Assembly: GCA_937124505.1 (NCBI GenBank)
Contig: CAKZKV010000296.1
Location: forward strand, 1-7,037
Source of the DNA: an uncultured Alphaproteobacteria bacterium
GTDB taxonomy: Bacteria > Pseudomonadota > Alphaproteobacteria > Micavibrionales > Micavibrionaceae
Length of the DNA stretch: 7,037 nucleotides
Direction: 5' to 3'
Shown here: piece by piece, positions 6,092 to 7,037 of the stretch
Layout: each line of letters opens with the position of its first letter
Numbering within the stretch: position 1 is the stretch's first letter
Made by a program: the position numbers and the translations under genes
The notes under the pieces: generated by a model
What the model was told of the DNA's origin: nothing
Database searches by the model: none
What the model saw: the letters and a program-made list of their open reading frames with translations, nothing else

Positions 6092-7037
6092 ATTAGGAAT
6101 AGATCTTCTGGATTTACCTCAGCCGAGTGGTTCGCATCATCTGATTGGCAAAACGCAAGATGGTAAAGAACTCGATATTCGTTATAGAAGCGGCTATTTG
6201 CAAGTACACATAGACGAATATGATGAACATTCTGATGATAACTTAAAGCGTAAATGTTTGATAAAAAGGCAGGTTTTCCCGTGGTATTATCAAGGTGAGC
6301 CAAATCCTGTGCAGTTTTGCGATATTTTGGGAATTACAATTAATGGTCAAAAAATTTTTTCGCCAAAGGGGACTTATGCGGCTGAACCTGAAGTAGATTT
6401 ATCCGGGCATACGACTTACTGGATAAGTAAACATAATTGTATGCCCAATAATGATATAGAAAATTTTATTGATATTGTTAGTCAAACATTTCCTGAGGCA
6501 GATTTATTCCAATATCGCCGTTGTGGAAAGCTTCTGAAATTAAGGAGAGTACCTTTTGTAACAGAATCTGACGAATTTTGCAGGCTGGGTTTTTGCTTAG
6601 ACAAAACTAAAATTGAAGGGGCATACGAAAATCAAACATGGACTGAATTTGCGGGTCTGTTTTCTTTCTATGTTGATTTTTCTTTCTCTCATTTACCTTT
6701 TTTTAAACAAAAATCGTATTTAGATTTAAAAAAACAGTTAAGAGAGAAGCATATAGAAGCCAGATTTTTGGTTAATCAAAGAATGCTTGCTGTAAAATGT
6801 AAATTTGAAACAGATAACAAAGATGCTTTAGAGCTCACAAATAAACTTGTTGTAGTAATTAATGAATATTTTTGTACAGGAGTGAATCAAATTGATTTGA
6901 ACACTGGAAATGTTATGGAGAAGAATGTTTCTGATGAGTATGCTCAAATCAGTTTTAGTAAAGAACTGCGTGATTGGTGTCTGAAAGAAGCAGATAACTA
7001 TCTTTCTGTACGTAGTCCATACAGAGATGAATTAGAC
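6063..7037 (+). CDS. Unrecognised AT-rich gene, 3' partial (325 codons, open to the edge)
   Basis: The frame runs from ATG 6063 to the last base without a stop. An in-frame TGA at 6039-6041, with no other start codon between, makes this ATG the first possible start. GGAAG (6048-6052) lies 10 bases before it. The product begins MFYSRPDIKPLGIDLLDLPQ. It has no signal peptide and no obvious membrane span, so it is probably cytoplasmic. It has nine cysteines (for example KRKC, KHNC, RRCGK, GFCLD) without metal-site spacing, many aromatics and a lysine-rich stretch (KQKSYLDLKKQLREKH). I recognise no family and see no catalytic motif; it is not an HlyD-type fusion protein. Base use differs sharply from the neighbours: positions 6661-6720 hold 13 G/C of 60, against 39 of 60 at 5761-5820 in the transporter, and TTA, ATA and AGA codons are frequent. 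This suggests foreign origin. The 5-base spacing suggests co-transcription with the transporter. Confidence 0.8.
   Translation, partial: MFYSRPDIKPLGIDLLDLPQPSGSHHLIGKTQDGKELDIRYRSGYLQVHIDEYDEHSDDNLKRKCLIKRQVFPWYYQGEPNPVQFCDILGITINGQKIFSPKGTYAAEPEVDLSGHTTYWISKHNCMPNNDIENFIDIVSQTFPEADLFQYRRCGKLLKLRRVPFVTESDEFCRLGFCLDKTKIEGAYENQTWTEFAGLFSFYVDFSFSHLPFFKQKSYLDLKKQLREKHIEARFLVNQRMLAVKCKFETDNKDALELTNKLVVVINEYFCTGVNQIDLNTGNVMEKNVSDEYAQISFSKELRDWCLKEADNYLSVRSPYRDELD

Noticed and set aside
6061..6303. Minus-strand ORF of 80 codons at the start of the AT-rich region
   Set aside because: It lies opposite the longer + strand frame that begins at 6063 and remains open for 975 bases with an upstream stop and fitting ribosome site.

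Overview
The window comes from a Gram-negative (diderm) bacterium: it encodes an outer-membrane TolC-family channel with a signal peptide and a type I secretion substrate. Mid-range GC, the Sec signal peptide and LapB-like transporter features fit a proteobacterium. An alphaproteobacterium is my best guess, but no taxonomic marker gene is present.

Layout, all on the + strand. (1) Positions 2-2230 hold the 3' part of a large secreted RTX/adhesin-type protein whose start lies outside the window. It has Ig/VCBS-like modules, a calcium-binding region resembling the FrpC self-processing module, about three RTX nonapeptides and a C-terminal type I secretion region. (2) Positions 2231-2366 are a 136-base gap with an 11-bp hairpin that has no T tract. 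(3) Positions 2367-3716 encode a complete TolC-family outer-membrane protein. (4) Positions 3717-3810 hold a strong intrinsic terminator. (5) Positions 3811-6057 encode a complete type I secretion ABC transporter (permease plus ATPase) with a degenerate C39-like N-terminal domain and a GTG start. (6) Five bases later, position 6063 starts an AT-rich reading frame that stays open for 325 codons to the window edge. I do not recognise its product.

Genes 1, 3 and 5 are substrate, outer-membrane channel and inner-membrane ATPase of one type I secretion system. The third machine component, an HlyD/LapC-type membrane fusion protein, is not in the window. The slot where it would often sit is taken by the unknown AT-rich gene, which differs sharply in base and codon use from its neighbours and whose start codon lies inside an inverted repeat.

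The most noteworthy observations are that unknown gene, the Ser-Pro in place of the expected Asp-Pro at the edge of the FrpC-like module, five cysteines in a type I secretion substrate, and the terminator that splits the secretion genes. I see no RNA genes, CRISPR arrays, insertion sequences or tRNAs.
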